Assembly (NCBI GenBank): GCA_964472505.1
Contig: CAYYQW010000001.1
Location: forward strand, 62,001-126,000
Source: JAYEIA01 sp964472505
GTDB lineage: Bacteria; Bacteroidota; Bacteroidia; Bacteroidales; JAADGE01
DNA: 64,000 bases
Reading direction: 5' to 3'
The notes under the pieces are model-generated. The model was not told the DNA's origin. It searched no databases and saw only the letters and a list, made by a program, of their open reading frames with translations. This document shows positions 62,857 to 64,000 of this stretch, piece after piece; within the stretch, counting starts at the first letter, position 1; each line of letters begins with the position of its first letter. The translations under genes were made by a program, and so were the position numbers.

Positions 62857-62996
62857 AAGACAAACAATTTGGGCAAAAATAATAAAATAAAGCAAGATTA
62901 TTTCGCTGCCAAAAGAATATTTACTTTTTTTGTCAATAAAAGTAAACAATTCGAAGGCAGATTAGATTTGTCCGAATACATAAGAAACTTACAAAT

Positions 62997-64000
62997 ATGA
63001 AAATACGCTTCATTAGCCCGGGTAAAAAACTCATCCTAACATTTTTAATCACATTTTTAATACAGTCGATCTTTGCGCAAACTTACCCGAAGGAAGATTA
63101 TACTCTGCCAATAAAAGGCTCCTTTTCACTTTCCGGGGATTTTGGAGAAATTCGTTCCGACCATTTTCACATGGGCGCAGATTTTCGTCTGAAAACCGGA
63201 CGCAGAATTTATGCCGTAGCCGACGGATTTATCTCTCGAATTAAAACCGAAGCCGGAGGATACGGAAAAGCTCTTTATATTGACCATCCCAACGGCTTTC
63301 GTTCATTATATGCACATCTTGAGCGCTTTACTCCGGAATTAGAAGCTTTCATAAGAAAAAAGCAAATACAGAATAAATATTTTACAACCCTTGTATATCC
63401 GGACACTTCAAAATTTCCCGTAAAAAAAGGCGATCTGATTGCTTACGGCGGAAATACCGGTTATTCATTCGGCTCACATCTACACTTTGAAATGCGCCGA
63501 AGTGAAAATGACAATGCAATTAATCCTTATCATTTTTTTAAACTTGACTACGACAACCGCAGCCCGCAGATATATAACATGCTGCTTACACCGGTCGACA
63601 GCAGCGGAAGTGTTTCCGGGATCCGGCAAAAAGTATCTTTTTCCCTTGCCGGAAATAACAATCAATACTATTCTACAAAAAAAATAACAACCTCCGGAAA
63701 AATTGGCATAGCCATTCAAGCCATTGACCGCAAACCGGGACAAAGAAACCGTTATTCAGTGTATCGTGCGGCACTGTATGCAGACGGTGAAAAAATATTT
63801 GATTTCCGTAAAGATGAAATAAGTTACTACGAAACTCGCTACCTGAACAGTTTTATTGATTACGAGCTCTATGCAAACAGAAAACTTCGCTACACCAATT
63901 TATTCAAAGAAAAAGGCAACCACCTGAGCATATACGAAACGGCTGCGAACAGCGGTTATCTCACAATAAAAGCCGGAGAAAAAAAACGGATTAAAATTCA
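62997..64000 (+). CDS. M23 family metallopeptidase (3' end beyond window)
   Basis: A secreted peptidoglycan endopeptidase-type protein; about 334 residues are visible and the gene runs past the right edge. Translated from the ATG at 62997, it has a signal peptide ending in IQSIFAQ at about residue 28. The M23 domain follows directly: DFGEIRSDHFHMGADF carries the HxxxD zinc motif (His57, Asp61 region) and SHLHFEMR the HxH motif. YAHLERFTPEL is a usual inner segment. A long beta-rich part with IDRKPGQRNRYSVYRAALY follows. All zinc ligands are present, so it may be an active enzyme. It is divergent from the histidine kinase gene. Confidence 0.92.
   Translation, partial: MKIRFISPGKKLILTFLITFLIQSIFAQTYPKEDYTLPIKGSFSLSGDFGEIRSDHFHMGADFRLKTGRRIYAVADGFISRIKTEAGGYGKALYIDHPNGFRSLYAHLERFTPELEAFIRKKQIQNKYFTTLVYPDTSKFPVKKGDLIAYGGNTGYSFGSHLHFEMRRSENDNAINPYHFFKLDYDNRSPQIYNMLLTPVDSSGSVSGIRQKVSFSLAGNNNQYYSTKKITTSGKIGIAIQAIDRKPGQRNRYSVYRAALYADGEKIFDFRKDEISYYETRYLNSFIDYELYANRKLRYTNLFKEKGNHLSIYETAANSGYLTIKAGEKKRIKI

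Noticed and set aside
1..64000. CRISPR arrays, rRNA, tRNA, prophage or complete insertion sequence
   Set aside because: I saw no regularly spaced direct repeats, cloverleaf sequences, phage structural genes or transposases in the window.

Overview
The window comes from the chromosome of a member of the Bacteroidota, probably class Bacteroidia. The evidence is in the sequence: three very large secreted proteases ending in type IX secretion (T9SS) sorting domains, the GldF/GldG gliding-type ABC genes, promoters of the TAnnTTTG type, no strong Shine-Dalgarno motifs ahead of most starts, and a moderately AT-rich composition. I see no rRNA, tRNA, CRISPR array or intact transposase gene. I cannot name the genus.

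Layout. (1) 1-13.0 kb, minus strand: a surface polysaccharide locus. It holds a PglC-like initiating sugar transferase (cut by the window edge), a PglE-like aminotransferase, a frameshifted GNAT acetyltransferase, two GT4 glycosyltransferases, four of the five enzymes for a UDP-2,3-diacetamido-mannuronic acid type sugar (WbpE, WbpD, WbpB and WbpI-like; WbpA is absent), a Wzy-like polymerase, a Wzx-like flippase and a deacetylase-like protein. (2) 13.0-14.8 kb: a CitE-like lyase and a MaoC-like hydratase. (3) 15.0-22.1 kb: housekeeping genes: an HU-like protein, a 30-residue bS22-like ribosomal microprotein, RNase G/E, LpxB, a small membrane protein, SurE, then GldF and GldG. (4) 22.2-33.7 kb: three secreted T9SS proteases in a row (gingipain-like C25, lysyl-endopeptidase-like S1, subtilisin-like S8). 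(5) 34.0-41.8 kb: a FtsE-like ATPase, a GT4 enzyme, a small Cys/His protein, RlmB, a chagasin-like inhibitor lipoprotein, a PKD lipoprotein, a 740-bp gene-free stretch rich in structure, and DsbD with a stand-alone copy of its N-terminal domain. (6) 41.9-50.0 kb: an SH3 protein, a SpoIIE phosphatase, a thioesterase, an acyl-CoA dehydrogenase, DnaN, NadD and an FAH-family hydrolase. (7) 50.3-53.4 kb: a noticeably more AT-rich accessory block (MORN protein, 47-residue zinc ribbon, coiled-coil protein, unknown 88-residue protein, broken PIN toxin with its antitoxin). (8) 53.5-64 kb: a DnaQ-like exonuclease, PheT, GyrB with a long leader, a small secreted protein, a multi-PAS hybrid histidine kinase and the start of an M23 peptidase.

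How the parts fit. The first locus builds and exports an amino-sugar-rich surface polymer. The protease block depends on T9SS, which may attach its cargo to surface polysaccharide. The chagasin-like lipoprotein could protect the cell from C25-type cysteine proteases. The points most worth checking are the bS22-like microprotein with a terminator hairpin directly before rng, the candidate structured RNA at 38.75-38.87 kb, the promoter-plus-palindrome ahead of the DsbD pair, the broken acetyltransferase gene, and the structured gyrB leader. All family calls are from reading motifs; no database search was run.
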